A stretch of DNA of 64,000 bases from Tetrastigma voinierianum (lineage: Eukaryota; Streptophyta; Magnoliopsida; Vitales; Vitaceae). The translations under genes were made by a program, and so were the position numbers. Below, one piece after another: positions 33,981-45,921 of this stretch. The stretch lies in assembly GCA_016808115.1 (NCBI GenBank), contig JAEQBH010000657.1, forward strand, positions 1,054,001 through 1,118,000. The letters are read 5' to 3'. Numbering within the stretch: position 1 is the first letter of the stretch; the number at the start of each line of letters is the position of its first letter. The notes beneath the pieces are model-generated. The model saw nothing but the letters and a program-made list of their open reading frames with translations, searched no databases and had not been told where the DNA came from.

Positions 33981-34070
33981 TTAGCTCGACTTTCTTGAAT
34001 CTCAATTTTCCCGAGCTCTCAGGATTGCACGACTCACTTCGATCCACTCTGGTATGCTTAGTGGATGTCT
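33981..34070 (-). other. Post-integrase spacer of element D (inverted part)
   Basis: On the minus strand it ends '...agaaagtcgagctaac'. In Athila elements this sequence leads into 'aaacaaagc...cttgggaggcaaccc'. That continuation is found at 53188 onward ('aacaaagcactacttgggagg'), 19 kb away. Confidence 0.7.
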
Positions 34071-35200
34071 TTACGCTTGTTTTGTATGAATCGCCCAGTA
34101 TGGCTTCAACCGTTGCATGTTAACTTTGAAGGTTCCTTTCTCTAGGTGCATAATTTCAGCCCCTCCATATGGGAAAGCCTGGGTCACTGTGAATGGTCCC
34201 GACCATCGTGACTTTAGTTTCCCTGGAAAAGTTTTAGTCGGGGTGAATGTGGGGAGGGACTGATTCTTTCGAACTGCTTTCCTAGCGATATGTTTATCGT
34301 GCCAAGGTTTCGTCTTTTCCTTATATATTCGAGCATTCTCATAAGCCTGGATTTGTGAAGTCATCTAACAATTCACTAGTTGTGGCATCCGCTATATTAC
34401 GCTATTTTGCTATCATGTTCCCGACATAAGTGGCTCCCGATATGCTCTATGCTAATTCTAGGCAAGTGGCATGCTTTCCCATAAACTATTCGGAATGGCG
34501 ACATACCCAATGGTGTTTTAAATGTTGTCCTATATGCCCAGAGTGCATCCTCAATCTTCTTCGACTAATCCTTCCTTGAGCTATTGACTGCTTTCTCCAT
34601 AATAGACTTTATCTCTCGGTTCGACACCTCTGCTTGCCCATTTTCCTATGGATGGTATGTGAGTGATGTGCGGTGCCGCACTCCATATTTCTGCAAGACT
34701 TTGTCAACCATCTTATTGCATAAATGAGTACCTCCATCTGTGATCAATGCTCTGGGTGCTGAGCGGGTGTAAATATGTGGATTCTTGCGAGGAACCTTGG
34801 CTACCATACTAGCGTCATTAGTGCGTGTCGGTATTTACTTACATTTAGAGGCGTAATCCCTTTGCCAGTAAGATGTCACAAGTTACTAAATGGGGGAAAT
34901 GGGCTTATGAAATCCATCCCCCATAAATCAAATAGCTCAACTTCCAGAATTGTGCTCATGGGTGGTTTATCATTTTTAGAAATGCTCCCCATTCTTTGGC
35001 ATTTGTTGCCGGTGGATACAAACTGGTGAGCATCCTTGAATAAGCTAGGCCAGTAGAAACCTAATTGAAGTACCTTTGTTGTTGTCCTTTAGCCTTTGAA
35101 ATGCCCCTCACATGGTAAAGTGTGGCAGTGGTTTAGAATACTAACCATTTCATCTTCTAGTACACCTCGCCTTATCACTTGGTCAGCACAGTGCCTGTAT
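34071..35200 (-). pseudogene. Integrase remnant, element D
   Basis: The minus strand ends with a readable C-terminal part: 'YENARIYKEKTKPWHDKHIA', 'FPGKLKSRWSGPFTVTQAFP', 'KVNMQRLKPYW'. Upstream are 'CRTAYKTPLGMSPFRIVYGK'-like sequence (about 34510-34450), core blocks at about 34750-34980 ('DFMGPFP' region decayed) and the zinc region near 35090-35130 ('CHTLPCEGHFKG'). The sequence is a different Athila subfamily from A, B and C. It carries frameshifts. Confidence 0.8.
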
Positions 35201-35256
35201 AGAATAGGTTCCTCCCAGTCGTAGTGTTTCAAATGTGCAAAGAACCTCTTCTTTTG

Positions 35257-35780
35257 TTAGTAGCTAAACTCTGGAGGGATCACCTTGGCCATTAAATAAT
35301 TCACATAGTCGGCAAACCATGGAACCTTCTTTGTGTCTTCAATTGCTAAGAGTTGCTCATCTGGGAAATCATCATTCACATGGACCTCATCTCTTGTCCC
35401 TTCTAATCGTGACAGATGGTCTGCGACTAGGTTCTCTGTTCCCTTCTTATCTTTAATCTCTAAGTCAAATTCTTGCAATAGGAGTACCCACCGTATTAGT
35501 CTCGGTTTTGCGTCCTTTTTAATTATTAGGTACTTTATGGCTGAGTGGTCAGTGTGCACTATTACCTTATTGCCAATCAAATAGGGCCTAAATTTGTCAA
35601 AGGCAAAAACAATGGCCATGAGTTCCTTACCGAGTGGTGGCATAGTTCGAATGGGCATGTCGTTCAGGTGGAGCTAACATAATGAATGGCTTCTAAAATA
35701 TTCTTTCTGTTTTCTACCCTAGCAACGCTCGTTAGCATATTCGCCGTTGCATTAGCTTAAATGGGAGGTCTCAATCTGGT
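35257..35780 (-). pseudogene. RNase H remnant, element D
   Basis: Clear ORF 35658-35257: 'GKELMAIVFAFDKFRPYLIG', 'KVIVHTDHSAIKYLIIKKDA', 'LIRWVLLLQEFDLEIKDKKG', 'NLVADHLSRLEG', then the linker to integrase. The HTDH motif is intact. The upstream part, 35780-35660, is decayed. This is the best-preserved domain of element D. Confidence 0.87.
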
Positions 35781-35819
35781 GCTACTACAATAGGGCCGAT
35801 ATAATTTATCTTTCCAAAA

Positions 35820-36860
35820 TTGAAAATGCTATACACATTTTCAAATCAAAACTCAAATGGTGTCCCTTGGACAGTAAATTAGACAATGGCTTTTCTGATT
35901 CGAGAAGTCTTTTTATGAAACATCCTATAGAACCTTGTGGCCCAGCTTCATATGCCAGCACTTTCTTGATGAGGGTGGAGTAAGAGTTTCTCTATTGCTT
36001 CAATTTTTACTTTGTCTACCTCTATTCCTCTTATAGAAATCTGGTGCCCAAGTACTATGCCTTCTTGTACCATAAAATGACACTTCTCCCAATTAAGCAT
36101 AATATTGGTTTCCTTGCATCTAATCAACACCGATCTCAAGTTTTCTAGGCAATTGTCAAAGGAGTCCCCCAATACAGAAAAGTCATCCATGAACACCTTA
36201 ATTGTCTTTTCAACCATATTTGAGAATATGACCATCATACAACGTTGGAATGTGCCTGGTGCATTGCATAGCCCAAGGGCATCTGCCTAAATGAGAATGT
36301 ATCGTAGGGGCATGTGAATGTCGTCTTCTCCTGATCTTCAGGAGCTATAGCAATCGATTGTAATTTGAATACCCGTCAAATAATAGTATTAAGTGAATCA
36401 TAACTAATGCATCAACATGATCTAGAAGCGGTGGAAAATGGTCTTTTCAAGTTATTCAATTTTTGGTAGTCAATACAAATCCTCCAGCCTGTGACTGTTC
36501 TAGAAGGCAATAATGTATTATTCTCTGTTTTTATCACTATTGTTCCTCGTTTTGAAGCCTTTACTGTCTGGGACTTACCCGTACCTTGTCAGCAGATAAA
36601 TAACACGGGCATCTAGCCACTTTGGTACCTCATAACGGGACTACCTCTTTATTGTACAGGGTTTAGTCTTCTCCATGCTTACACTAAGGAAGCTTATATG
36701 ACCATCTTCTAACCAAAATTCGATGCGCATACGCATAGAAGGCGAATCCACTTTTAAATCTGACCCAGTAGCCAAGCTCATCCTGGTGATCTTTGAGTAC
36801 CCTCAATAGCTTATCTTCCTCTATCGCTGTCAGGGACGTTGAAATAATCACTGGTAAGGT
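35820..36860 (-). pseudogene. Reverse transcriptase remnant, element D
   Basis: The minus strand reads from 'PLPSHLRYAYLRNASTLPVI' (about 36910-36850) into 'IEEDKLLRVLKDHQDELG'. A decayed palm region follows, then 'KTIKVFMDDFSVLGDSFDNC' (36210-36150, intact FMDD) and 'NWEKCHFMVQEGIVLGHQIS' (about 36095-36035). Frameshifts separate the halves around 36300-36700. Confidence 0.83.
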
Positions 36861-37560
36861 GGAGGCATTCCTAAGATAAGCATACCTCAAATGGCTAGGT
36901 AGTGGCTTTTGCTCCATCTTGGGTGGTTGTTCAATAGATGGCACTGATGTTTGAGTATTTTTGCCCAGAGGTTCATAATATTTCCTTCTATTAGGTTCAA
37001 ATGAATCCATCCATTTTACATACTCCTCGGCCTCTTCTCCCAATTTTTCTGAATCACTCTATACTAGGCTAGCCTCCAAAGGGTCAGTGAGACCACTTTG
37101 GCTAGACAACTACCGACCTTCACGAGTCCTCTACTATAGGCACATATCACTTTCTCACATGAGTGTCTCACGGCTTGACACATTAAACTTAACTTCATCT
37201 TCTTGCACTCTCAATTTCAACTCTCCCTATGTTACGTCAATCATTGCCCTTCCGATTGCGAGAAATGGTCTAACCAATATTATGGAGTATTTCTTTGTCT
37301 TCTTCCATATCTAATACGATGAAATATCTTTGGGAAGATGAACTTGTTGACCTTTACTAGACGTCTTCTATCCTGCCCCTCTTGGATGCTTTATGGGACA
37401 CAGTAAACTGGCTGAATTATTAGCATTTATTGGATTTAGGCGAGCTTCACCTAATCCCAGGCGTCTAAATATGGATAAGGGCATGAGATTAATACTATCT
37501 TCCTAGTCACCTGGCTCTCACCAGATGGTGTTCCACAGATGGTCTGCGAGGGATAGTGAA
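36861..37560 (-). pseudogene. Protease region, element D
   Basis: Minus strand: a retropepsin C-terminal stretch around 37300-37050 with 'FIVLDMEEDKEI'-like and 'TLRVQEDEVKFNVSSR'-like blocks in shifting frames, and an upstream 'LMPLSIFRRLGLGEARLNP'-like segment (37500-37430) after the lost active site. A linker 'EEYVKWMDSFEPNRRKYYEP' (37030-36970) leads into RT. Badly frameshifted. Confidence 0.65.
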
Positions 37561-39370
37561 GCGCACAGGTCTTTTAGCTTTTCTGACTTTCTCCTAAAAG
37601 GATGGCATATTCTTGAGTGAGACTTAAGCGTCTCGAAGTCAAGCGGTCTTATATTTCTTTAACGAGATGTCCTTCATAAATTTGACATAGCGGGCATTTA
37701 TTCGAAGCAACGGCCAAGCCAGATATTGATGTGTAGTTTCATGAACACTTCCATAAACTTGGTGAGCTTCTTATCGATTTATTCTTCTTTAAGCGTTAAG
37801 AGTACTGAATTTGGGGCTATATCTTCCATCGTATTTGGATGATCCCTTTGCCTCGATTTCACTTCTCCATATTTTTTCTTAGGGGTTTCTCCACTTTTCT
37901 GTCTTATCATTCCTAAGCTGATTACGGATGACTTCCTTAGTTTCTACCTCCCCTATCATTGGCGGTTGCCCCGATATTGCTAATTCTCTACTACTTCTCA
38001 ATGTGACTGCTTTTACATGTTCATTCCCTTCTCGTCTCAGGTTTACTTATGAGTTTTTCTTGAGTAGGAACCTGCTGCATTTGTCGATAAGATTGGCCTG
38101 ACCCATTATGGCACCTCTAATTCCTCAAGCGTCTTTGCCAGTTGCATTCTTCAATTAGGTGGCACGGTGTTGCGCCTTTGTCTCATTCATAAGGCGGTAT
38201 GCAAGATGGTACTAACGCAAGGAGCTTGTTCCAAGTCCACTTCTTTCTCGGGAGTTGGTTCACTCACTCTGGGTGGTTGCATGTTGTTTTGATTGTTCAG
38301 CCGCGCCACGATTGTTGACTATGCCACCCTCGACCACGATTTAGTTCGATAGTTGTTTCTATATTGACCTTGTTGCTATGACTGATTCTGATTAAACCTT
38401 GACCTGGCCCAGGCATGCTCTCTCATTTTGTTATCCCCGTGGCTTTGTCCGTCTTTCTTTGTGATGTCCTCCGCAATTCATAACTCAAATGGGCTGAGTG
38501 CAGGACGGCGTTCCGCGATTACCTTGCTTAGTAATATGTTTAGTAGGCTGGCGACGGGAAGTAACGATTCTTGAACCTTGTTATCTATGCCCCCGATAAC
38601 TACTAATGTAGTCCTTTCCCTAGACCAACGATTGGTATTATTAGCGGCATCCTCAAGATTTCATATGCTTAGTCCCTAGTCTTCTTCATTAGCGCACCTC
38701 GTACCGAGGCATCAATCAGCATTTTGGTTGGATCCCTAAGACCGTTAAGAAGTGTGGACTTGCGTCCATCTGTCGACGTGATGTGGAGCCTTATCTTAAC
38801 AGTTCATGAATTCTATCCCATGCTTCTGCCAGGTTCTCTCCCTCTAGTTTGTGGGATATGTGAGTCTCTTCTTTGTGCAATTTTCGCAGGTGGTAAGAAC
38901 TTCATCAGGAACTTCTGCACTAGGTCATTCCATGAAGTAATGGAATCTGGTGGCTGACTTGTCAACCGGTGTTTAGCTCTATCACCTAGTGAGAGCGGGA
39001 ACAATCTCGATCACGAGTGCCTCTTGATTACCCAGGTGCCTGCTTTCACGGGTGTCACATGCTGATGAAGTTGGTCGATGCATGTATTCGAATTCTCACT
39101 TGGCAATCACGTGAACAAGATGTTACGAGAAGCATGCGCAAGATCTTGACTTCAGCTTCAAGTTGTTTGCTTGAATGGGTGGTCTAGCATTGGCCGTTTG
39201 AACAATGGCAAATTGAGTGAGACCGACTCTTCGCCCAACCGAATGGATCATACGGTTGTATAAGCGGCTGGCGCCTGATTCCTACCATTATTCCCATTGT
39301 GACCCCCTTGCGGCTCGTTTTGCTCTTGGCCATGATCTTGCTCTACATTGTTCTGCATGATTGCTAAATT
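37561..39370 (-). pseudogene. Athila gag remnant, element D
   Basis: The most readable part is 39004-38813: 'MFPLSLGDRAKHRLTSQPPD', 'SITSWNDLVQKFLMKFLPPA'. This is the capsid motif 'LRLFPFSLRDRAK.WL' with 'TWDDLVQKFL.KFFPP'. It is followed leftward by a decayed Gln/Asn-rich segment (38450-38290) and the C-terminal basic segment (38000-37700). The gag start should be near 39320, where 'catgatcttgctc' is seen on the plus strand. Confidence 0.72.
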
Positions 39371-39618
39371 TCTATATGTTGTGCTTCTCTTTGTTCTCTA
39401 CATAAATAGTGTATGGATATTTCCGGTTCAGGATCAAATGGATGTAGTTCAACTTGACCCCTACTTCGAATACACTCACAGTAACCTTAATTGCAATCAC
39501 ACACAAAGCGTAAGACCAAATTACAATTACTTGTATAAGCAAAATAAAATAAAATAAAAAAGAAAAATTCCAGAGTAATATCTAATTGCACTCTTGTTAA
39601 TATCAACACCAAAACTTC
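39371..39618 (-). other. 5' leader of element D
   Basis: AT-rich non-coding sequence between the PBS and gag. No ORF I believe. Confidence 0.5.
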
Positions 39619-39642
39619 TCTCGGCAATTGATTACAAAAACT
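39619..39642 (-). promoter_or_regulatory. Primer-binding site of element D
   Basis: On the minus strand, agtttttgtaatcaattgccgagag follows the LTR end directly. It has the Athila layout 'agttttTGGCGCCGTTGCCGGG' with several substitutions, consistent with tRNA-Asp priming. Confidence 0.65.
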
Positions 39643-40892
39643 TGATAAGCCATATCGTGATGTGTAAAGAAAACTAGATGTAGCGCCTATATTAACGCAG
39701 TACTGCACCGTCATATCAGTAATATGGTGTACCTAAAAGTATGGATATCGATTCCTTTGGGAGAAGTACGTTGACCTACGAGAAAATTGGCCTTATAATA
39801 TTATGCAGACGAACTACGAAGATAGCTATCTAACTAATGCATGAGATTAAAATGAAAGCTAAGTTAACTTGGGGAATTACTCTACTATGGAGACTAGGGA
39901 TTTGTCTGCCCCTGCCACTTTTGATGGATTATTACCTATAGGAATTACTATTTAGTCTCTTAATGACTTCTCGATGACGGGGTGATCATGCCTACGAGAT
40001 ACCCTCTCTCGAGGTGTATCCGCCTATCTCGCCAGTAGGGTTGGGTGCATCTCTGCCCCAACCTAATACTCCGAAATGCTTAAATGTTCAAACCCTAATC
40101 GCCACACTCGGAATCGGGATATCTCTATTTATTGATTTGCGCATAGAAATTCGCTCGTCGAGATCACAGAGTCCTTATCTCTCAATCTCGGATACCTGGC
40201 TGGGGATCAATACCAATATTAGGCCGGGAACTTATTACCATGTATTTAAATCATAGATATTAAACGGAGATCGATGCAAATCATAAATAAAGCGAATAAT
40301 ATAATTTTAAACCTTAATCCGTTCAATTGTGGAAGTAGGGTTGCCAAAGAACCACACAGATAGAAATGTAGAACATGTTGGAACTGAATATACACATCAA
40401 TCTATAAATCATCAGCAGTTTATCAGGAAAGAAGAAATACAAAAATAGTGTCTTTTCTAATGATCGGAGTCGCTACTACTCTACTTTACCAGCGTCGTGC
40501 GTTCTTGATGCCATCCCATTAGGTTCCATTTGCTTTTTATGATTACGAAGCGACCATCGTGATGGCGTCGTGATTACAGCGGTGAGTAATGTCGTGGCGA
40601 TTAGCTTTATCGCGCGACACACGAGCGTTGCGACATTGGGTCATTTGTTCACTTTTCTCTATTGACCAGGCGTCACGACATTGCAACGTCATGATGTTGG
40701 AAAGTCGTGACGTTGCTACGATTTTCTTACGCTTAACTTCTTTTTGACTCAATTCCAAAAACCACCCTCTTTCACTACTTGATTCATGAAAGGTCTACAA
40801 TCGGATATTGGGCTATAATGACATTTAAATGTAAAATCAACTAAAAACATAAAGTGGATGCGGTATGAATGAGTGTTTTTTGGGCACTCATC
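39643..40892 (-). repeat. 5' LTR of element D (1.25 kb)
   Basis: Termini TGATAAGCC (39643) and ...CACTCATC(A) (40892/40893). The partner is 56823-57999 in opposite orientation: both share 'gagtgcc(c/t)aaaa.acactcat' at the start and 'tgata.gcc...gatgtgtaaa' at the end. It contains a small array of the D-type motif (AACGTCGTGACGTT and decayed forms, 40550-40720). Confidence 0.86.
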
Positions 40893-40897
40893 AGCAT
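40893..40897 (+). repeat. Target-site duplication AGCAT of element D (5' LTR side)
   Basis: AGCAT abuts the outer edge of the D 5' LTR. Its reverse complement ATGCT abuts the D 3' LTR at 58000-58004. The gag reading 'DPNEH' ends in this codon at 58000 and resumes here ('EHIGRF'), which locates the insertion in A gag. Confidence 0.8.
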
Positions 40898-42490
40898 ATA
40901 GGAAGATTTTGGATGGCGAGGCTACGGTGAAGTTGAATGGGGTTAGACTTGGAGAGTGATCAAGTTGCAGCCTCTTCCTTTTCACTACAAAGATTTGGCA
41001 ACTACTTGGTTTTTGAATCAACTTTGCCATGGATCCGTTGAATGAGCAGGGAGAAGAATTGGTGCGGGCGCTTACGTGTGCGGGATTCTTCCCTCGAGCC
41101 TTGGCTTCATAAAGGAGGTGAAATTATGAGTGTTTGGCTGCGGGGAGAGGATGAGAAAGTCTCTGCTTTGCATGGGAAGATTCAAGAGATTGTTCAAGAG
41201 ATGCCCAATGCATGGAATTGATCTCACTACACAGATGGACATCTTTTATCATTCTATGAACTACACCTTCAAGGGCATAATTGATGCAGCATGGTGTGAA
41301 CCAGAGGAAGAAGAGTGTAGAGGAGGCCAGGGGTAAAATTTGATTGAAGATCTTACTTGAGAATCTCCTTATTTATATCGGGCTCCACTCCACGAAAGAC
41401 CTCACGAGGGAGCGACAACAAAGTTAAAAGGAGGAGTGATAGAGCTTAATTGAATGACTGCCATAGAAGCAAAACTAGATGCATTGATGAACAAGATGGG
41501 AAACCAAGAAAGAAGAATGCACTCAGCACATGATGTGGGAATAGTTGAAAGAAATGAGCAGAAAAGTAGTGTTGAAGAAGGACTAGCCCATTAGGGTCCT
41601 TATCAAGTTGAGGAGGCATAGTTTCTAAATGTTAATAGAAGCTACAACTTTAAGCTAGACCTCAACTTACCTACACACAACACACTAGCCTTGAGAAACC
41701 ATGAGAATTTCTCATATAGACCTACAACACATCAAGGACAGAAATTGATGCAGAATTATCAGTAGCAGCATGGTCAACTGGTTTCCAAGGACAGCAACAA
41801 AACAACCAGAGGGTTGAGAATCAGGGCCAGAGAAGGTCCCGACCTTTTGAAGATCAAATGATAAGCTTCATAGGAGAAAACAAAAGACTACTGAATATAC
41901 ATGAGCAAAAGTTTGCTGAGCTAGTAGCATTCTAAGCAAAAACAACAGTGTTTTAGGCTAACACAAATGCCTCTTTGAAAAATCTGGAGACACAAGTAGG
42001 GCAGCTGGCCCTAGGAATGCAAAATCAGTCCAAGGATGCCTTCCCCAGTGATGCAAAGAAGAATCCTATGGATTGCATGGTGGTGACTCTTAGAAGTGGA
42101 AGAGATAGACGAAAGAAAAAGAAGATTAGAGAGAAGAAAGAAAGAAATTCGAAATTGTTGAGACAGTATTCGAGGGTTCTTTGAAGAAGAGAGAAACGAT
42201 GGCATCACGACAAAGCGGCAAGTTGAAAGGGAGATCTGGGAAGAAAAGAGAGAAGGGGTTCAAGCTTACAAAAGCCTCGAGTCCCGTTCCCTCATAGAAT
42301 TTGCATAAGGCTAAAAGTTAAGAAGAAGCCGATTCTCTATAATTCTTGAACTGTTCAAGAAAATGAGGGGATTAATATCCCTTTTTCAGAGGCATTGACT
42401 CGGAATGCCTCGCCATGCCTAGAGTATGAAGGATATATTGAGGCGAGGGAAAAGAAAAAGCGGTAAAGAAGGAGTAGTGAGCTGACGGTG
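40893..42490 (+). pseudogene. Athila gag (middle and C-terminal part), element A
   Basis: Continues the gag whose N-terminus is at 58000-58300. It opens 'EHIGRFW' (40893-40915). Capsid blocks follow around 40955-41040 (decayed) and 41130-41340. 'ATTEAKLDAL'-like 'MTAIEAKLDALMNKMGNQER' is at 41454-41515, then a Gln-rich region (41750-41830), 'NTNASLKNLETQVGQLALGM' and 'QNQSKDAFPSDAKKNPMDCM' (41960-42080). A basic tail and the 'NIPFSEALT.MPR' segment (about 42370-42420) close it. Several stops and frameshifts. It lies plus here because it is inside the inverted segment, while the rest of element A is minus. Confidence 0.82.
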
Positions 42491-43183
42491 ACACAACCGG
42501 TGGAAGTTATCCGAGGGTCTTTACTGAAATGAAATGCAAGATCCAGGTAGCTTCACTATTCCTTTCGCAATAGGGAATTCTTAAATAGGAAAAGCACTGT
42601 GTGATTCTAGAGCCAGCATCAATTTGATGCCTTTATTTGTAGTCAAAAGACTAAGTTTGGAGGAGCTTCTCCCATAGCCATGACCCTACAGATGCAAACA
42701 GAACCTTAGCTCAACCTGAGGGCATTCTTAAGGATGTGCTTATCAAAGTGAGAAAGTTCATTTTTCCAATGGACTTTATGGTTAATGATATTGAAGAAGA
42801 AAAACAAGTCCCACTACAGCTAGGAAGGCCTTTCCTTGCTACAGAAGTAGCTTTGATAGATGTGAAGAAAGGAGAGCTTACTTTAAGGGTTGGAGATGAG
42901 GTAGTGCACTTCAATCTCAATCATAGTTTGAAACAACAATAATTTGATAATATTGATTGTAAGATTAGCAAAGCAAAGGAAGTTCCCATCAGATACGAGC
43001 GATAAATGATTGTAAGTTCAGAGTTCGATGAATGAAAATGAGATCAATTTCCAGTATCTTGATGTTCTTGATGTTGAATTTCTAAACTCTAATTTTGAAT
43101 CAAAGAGGCGTGCTCGATGTGTTAAGCGATGAGAAAAAATCACGTGATGAGAAGGATGAAGAAAGAAAAACAAGTTCATAAGG
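42491..43183 (+). pseudogene. Protease and linker, element A
   Basis: 'DPGSFTIPFAIGN' (about 42540-42580) and a decayed active-site region 'ALCDSRASINLMPL' (42597-42640; Asp-Ser retained, Gly changed). Then 'EGILKDVLIKVRKFIFPMDF' (42720-42780), 'EEKQVPLQLGRPFLATEVAL' and 'KGELTLRVGDEVVHFNLNHS' (to 42942). The linker continues to 'KTSS*GL' at the element B insertion (43184). It is more complete than the B and C copies, but stops are present. Confidence 0.85.
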
Positions 43184-43188
43184 GTTAA
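43184..43188 (+). repeat. Target-site duplication GTTAA of element B (3' side, inverted)
   Basis: GTTAA is the reverse complement of TTAAC at 12834-12838. It precedes the outer edge of the B 3' LTR (TG at 43189). The pre-insertion context 'aagggttaac...' matches intact B at 30916-30930. Confidence 0.85.
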
Positions 43189-44691
43189 TGTTGGACTGAT
43201 TTTAATATAGACCAAATTTGATGAAGTAATTAGCAGTTCCATCCACAGAATTTTCAGTCCCTAACAATAATGCCAAAAACTTGTTCGACTAAATTTGATA
43301 AAAATGTGTGTTTAACCCTTTTATGCAAGGGGTCCATATAAAAATTGGTTTTGGTCTAGATCATTGCAAGTGCATAGGTCATACAAGTAATAAAAGTGGA
43401 TTTAAGTCCAGATATCATTCCCAAGAGGATTGATGAGAAATCCAAATATCAATTACCCCATCTACTCAAGATCCTTACTATTTGAACTCCGATGTTTAAA
43501 AATGATTTGTTTAAACTAAACTAATTAGAATTTTAGTATCATACATAAAGAATTCAATATAAGTGGAATTTGAGAGTCAGCATTAAAGAAAACATTAAGG
43601 AAATAGGCACGGTGTATAGAGTATCTAGTTTACGCATCATTTTCATTCATAGTTCGACCGTTGGTTGGAAGCTGAATTTGCCAAAGATGCAATGTAGTTT
43701 AGTTTGGATTCCTCCATAAACTATACATTTCACTGATTAGAAATTCATGTTCCTTCCAGATACATGAGTCTAATTAGTTACCTGTAAGATATAATCCTAT
43801 GTCTAAGATCTAAGTATTTTCCCTTCTAGTACTTCACACCCAACTCTTAGGAGTGAAAAATTCTTGCCCCTATAAATAGGATATTGCAAGCCTTCTCCAA
43901 TTTAATTGGTATTTAATCCTATGAATCTGATGAAGTTCTCCATCTTCTTGATTAGATCTAAGTTAACACGGAATCAAGATCTTTTCATCAGATAACGGAA
44001 AAAAACCTCTGAGCGATTAAACTGATACATAATCCAACTATCTACACACCATGAGTAAATTAGTGATCTATCCGAGTAATCTTTTAAAGTTCATTAGTTC
44101 CAAAATATTATTCTACAGTACCCCTAAGTAACTGCTCCATACTCTCAGGAATCTCCATCTATATGTCACTCAAAAGGCCTCTTGGAAATCAGAGCAAGAT
44201 ACAATCCTTTTCTAGGTACAGGCTACTAATATTTGGAACAATTAAGTTCAAGCACAACACCAATTAAATAAATTCAAGATTTCTAATTATGATGTTCTTC
44301 GATTTTGCACAAACAAATAACAATCAACATCGATCCATTCCCAGAGGGAGCTTCATCTTTCAAAAATGGATCACAAATGTCAGTGACTAAATGATCAAGA
44401 AAATTCACTGAAATTGTGAGCAAGCGAAATGGAGCCAAGACTCCATAGAATTTTCACAAATTCCATTGAAATCAGATAGTAATGAAAACGATAATTTTTA
44501 CAATGAATCCAGCTTCAAACTTCAAACTAGTTCAATGCTCAATTCCACAAAAAAACTAACTAAAAGCTAAGCTAAAAAAAATTTATGAAAAATAAATAAA
44601 GAAAAATATGTATGGGTCTCCCGACTACCCCGAAGTTTCTAGTTTTTCTCCGAGGAGCTTAAGCTGGCATTACAATGCCTTAAATGCTTCT

Positions 44692-44699
44692 ATTTATAG
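44692..44699 (-). promoter_or_regulatory. LTR TATA box, element B 3' LTR
   Basis: TATAAATA on the minus strand, mirroring 14145-14152, immediately downstream of the array in element orientation. Confidence 0.65.
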
Positions 44700-44764
44700 A
44701 TTTTCAAATGATGGGCTGCACTTCAAGGCTAAAATTGTGGATCCCTGAAAATTCTAGCCCAGTT

Positions 44765-45740
44765 AATTGCTCTGTCTCATCATAGAAAATTATGTCACGA
44801 CATAATTGTCATCTTTGTTCCCCAGCTTTTGTCGTGGCTTGCAATTTCTGTTGCGACATGGTTTCGTGCTTTCTCCTTGGATTCTATTGTGACATAATTT
44901 GACAATGTCGCGACAAAGTTTTGCTAAAGTTGACTAGTAATTGTTATGGCATAAGTGTCTTGTGTTGCGACATAAAATCTTTGTTGCAACCAACTTGTCA
45001 TTCCTTGCTGCTCTTGAAAAATGTTGCAAGGTAAAATCCTTTTGTCATGACAAAGCTTCTTGCCTTTTAGCCCTGCTTTATGTTGCGACATAATTTGTTA
45101 TGTTGCGACATTCTATCTGTGGTTCTTCTCAACCTTTGTCACGACATAGACTTGTTGTCTTACATTATTGAATCTTAACTCTATGTCGCGACAGACTCTA
45201 AAAATGTTGCGACATATTTCCTTTCTTAATCTTTATCGTTGGCTGAATTATTTGTTGCAATATAGAAATCTTTGTCACGACAAGCTTGTCTTGGCTTGTC
45301 TCATTGTTCTTCCATTTTCTGTTGCGACACAATTTTCTTTTGTCGTAATAAAAATCTCTTACTCTACAGCCTTTATTGTTGCGACATACATTTGATTGTT
45401 GAGACAAAAGTCTACTGCCATTGCTTGATCATTGTCGTGACAGAAATAATAACATTGTGACATTGTGGTTCAGCAACTTTTCAATCATTGTTGTGACAAA
45501 GTTCTGTCTTTTGATTACTATTATGTTGCAACCTTCACTTCTTTGTCGCAACATTTATCATTCAATCTTTCTCATTTTGTGTCGCGACAAAGTTGTGAAA
45601 TGTCGCGGCAGAGCTTACTTTTAACCTTGAGTTCAGCTTCAACTTTGTTTAGACATAGCATTTCTTGTTGCGACATAACTTCTGCTGGTTCAATTGAGGT
45701 TATGTTATGACATTATGAAATTATGTCGTGACATTCTGCC
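44765..45740 (-). repeat. TGTCGCGACA array in the B 3' LTR
   Basis: Same array as 13015-14075 in reverse. Intact copies occur near 44905, 45185 and 45582. Comparison of the two arrays shows individual sites decaying independently by CpG transitions after insertion. Confidence 0.88.
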
Positions 45741-45907
45741 TTAGCCAATTTATGCCTATTTTCTTGTTGGATTGCTTCCTTACGCATTAAAAACTACAAA
45801 CACAAAGGTTAATTGAATATTTCATAATTAAGCATTCAAATGAATTATAAACTTCCAAAAATATGCCAGAAAAATGAATTAAAAATAGATGAGTTTAGGA
45901 CTTATCA

Positions 45908-45921
45908 AATTCCCTTAAACT
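45908..45921 (-). promoter_or_regulatory. Polypurine tract of element B
   Basis: Minus strand gtttaagggaatt ending at the LTR start TGATAAGTCC. It matches the A tract at 5113. Confidence 0.7.

Larger units (their letters stand above)
43189..45907 (-). repeat. 3' LTR of element B (2.72 kb, within the inverted segment)
   Basis: Termini TGTTGGACTG (43189) and ...GGACTTATCA (45907). It mirrors 12839-15667, including the internal PBS-like site (43253-43270, tccctaacaataatgcca), the TATA box and the array (44765-45740). The polypurine tract lies on the right. Confidence 0.88.
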
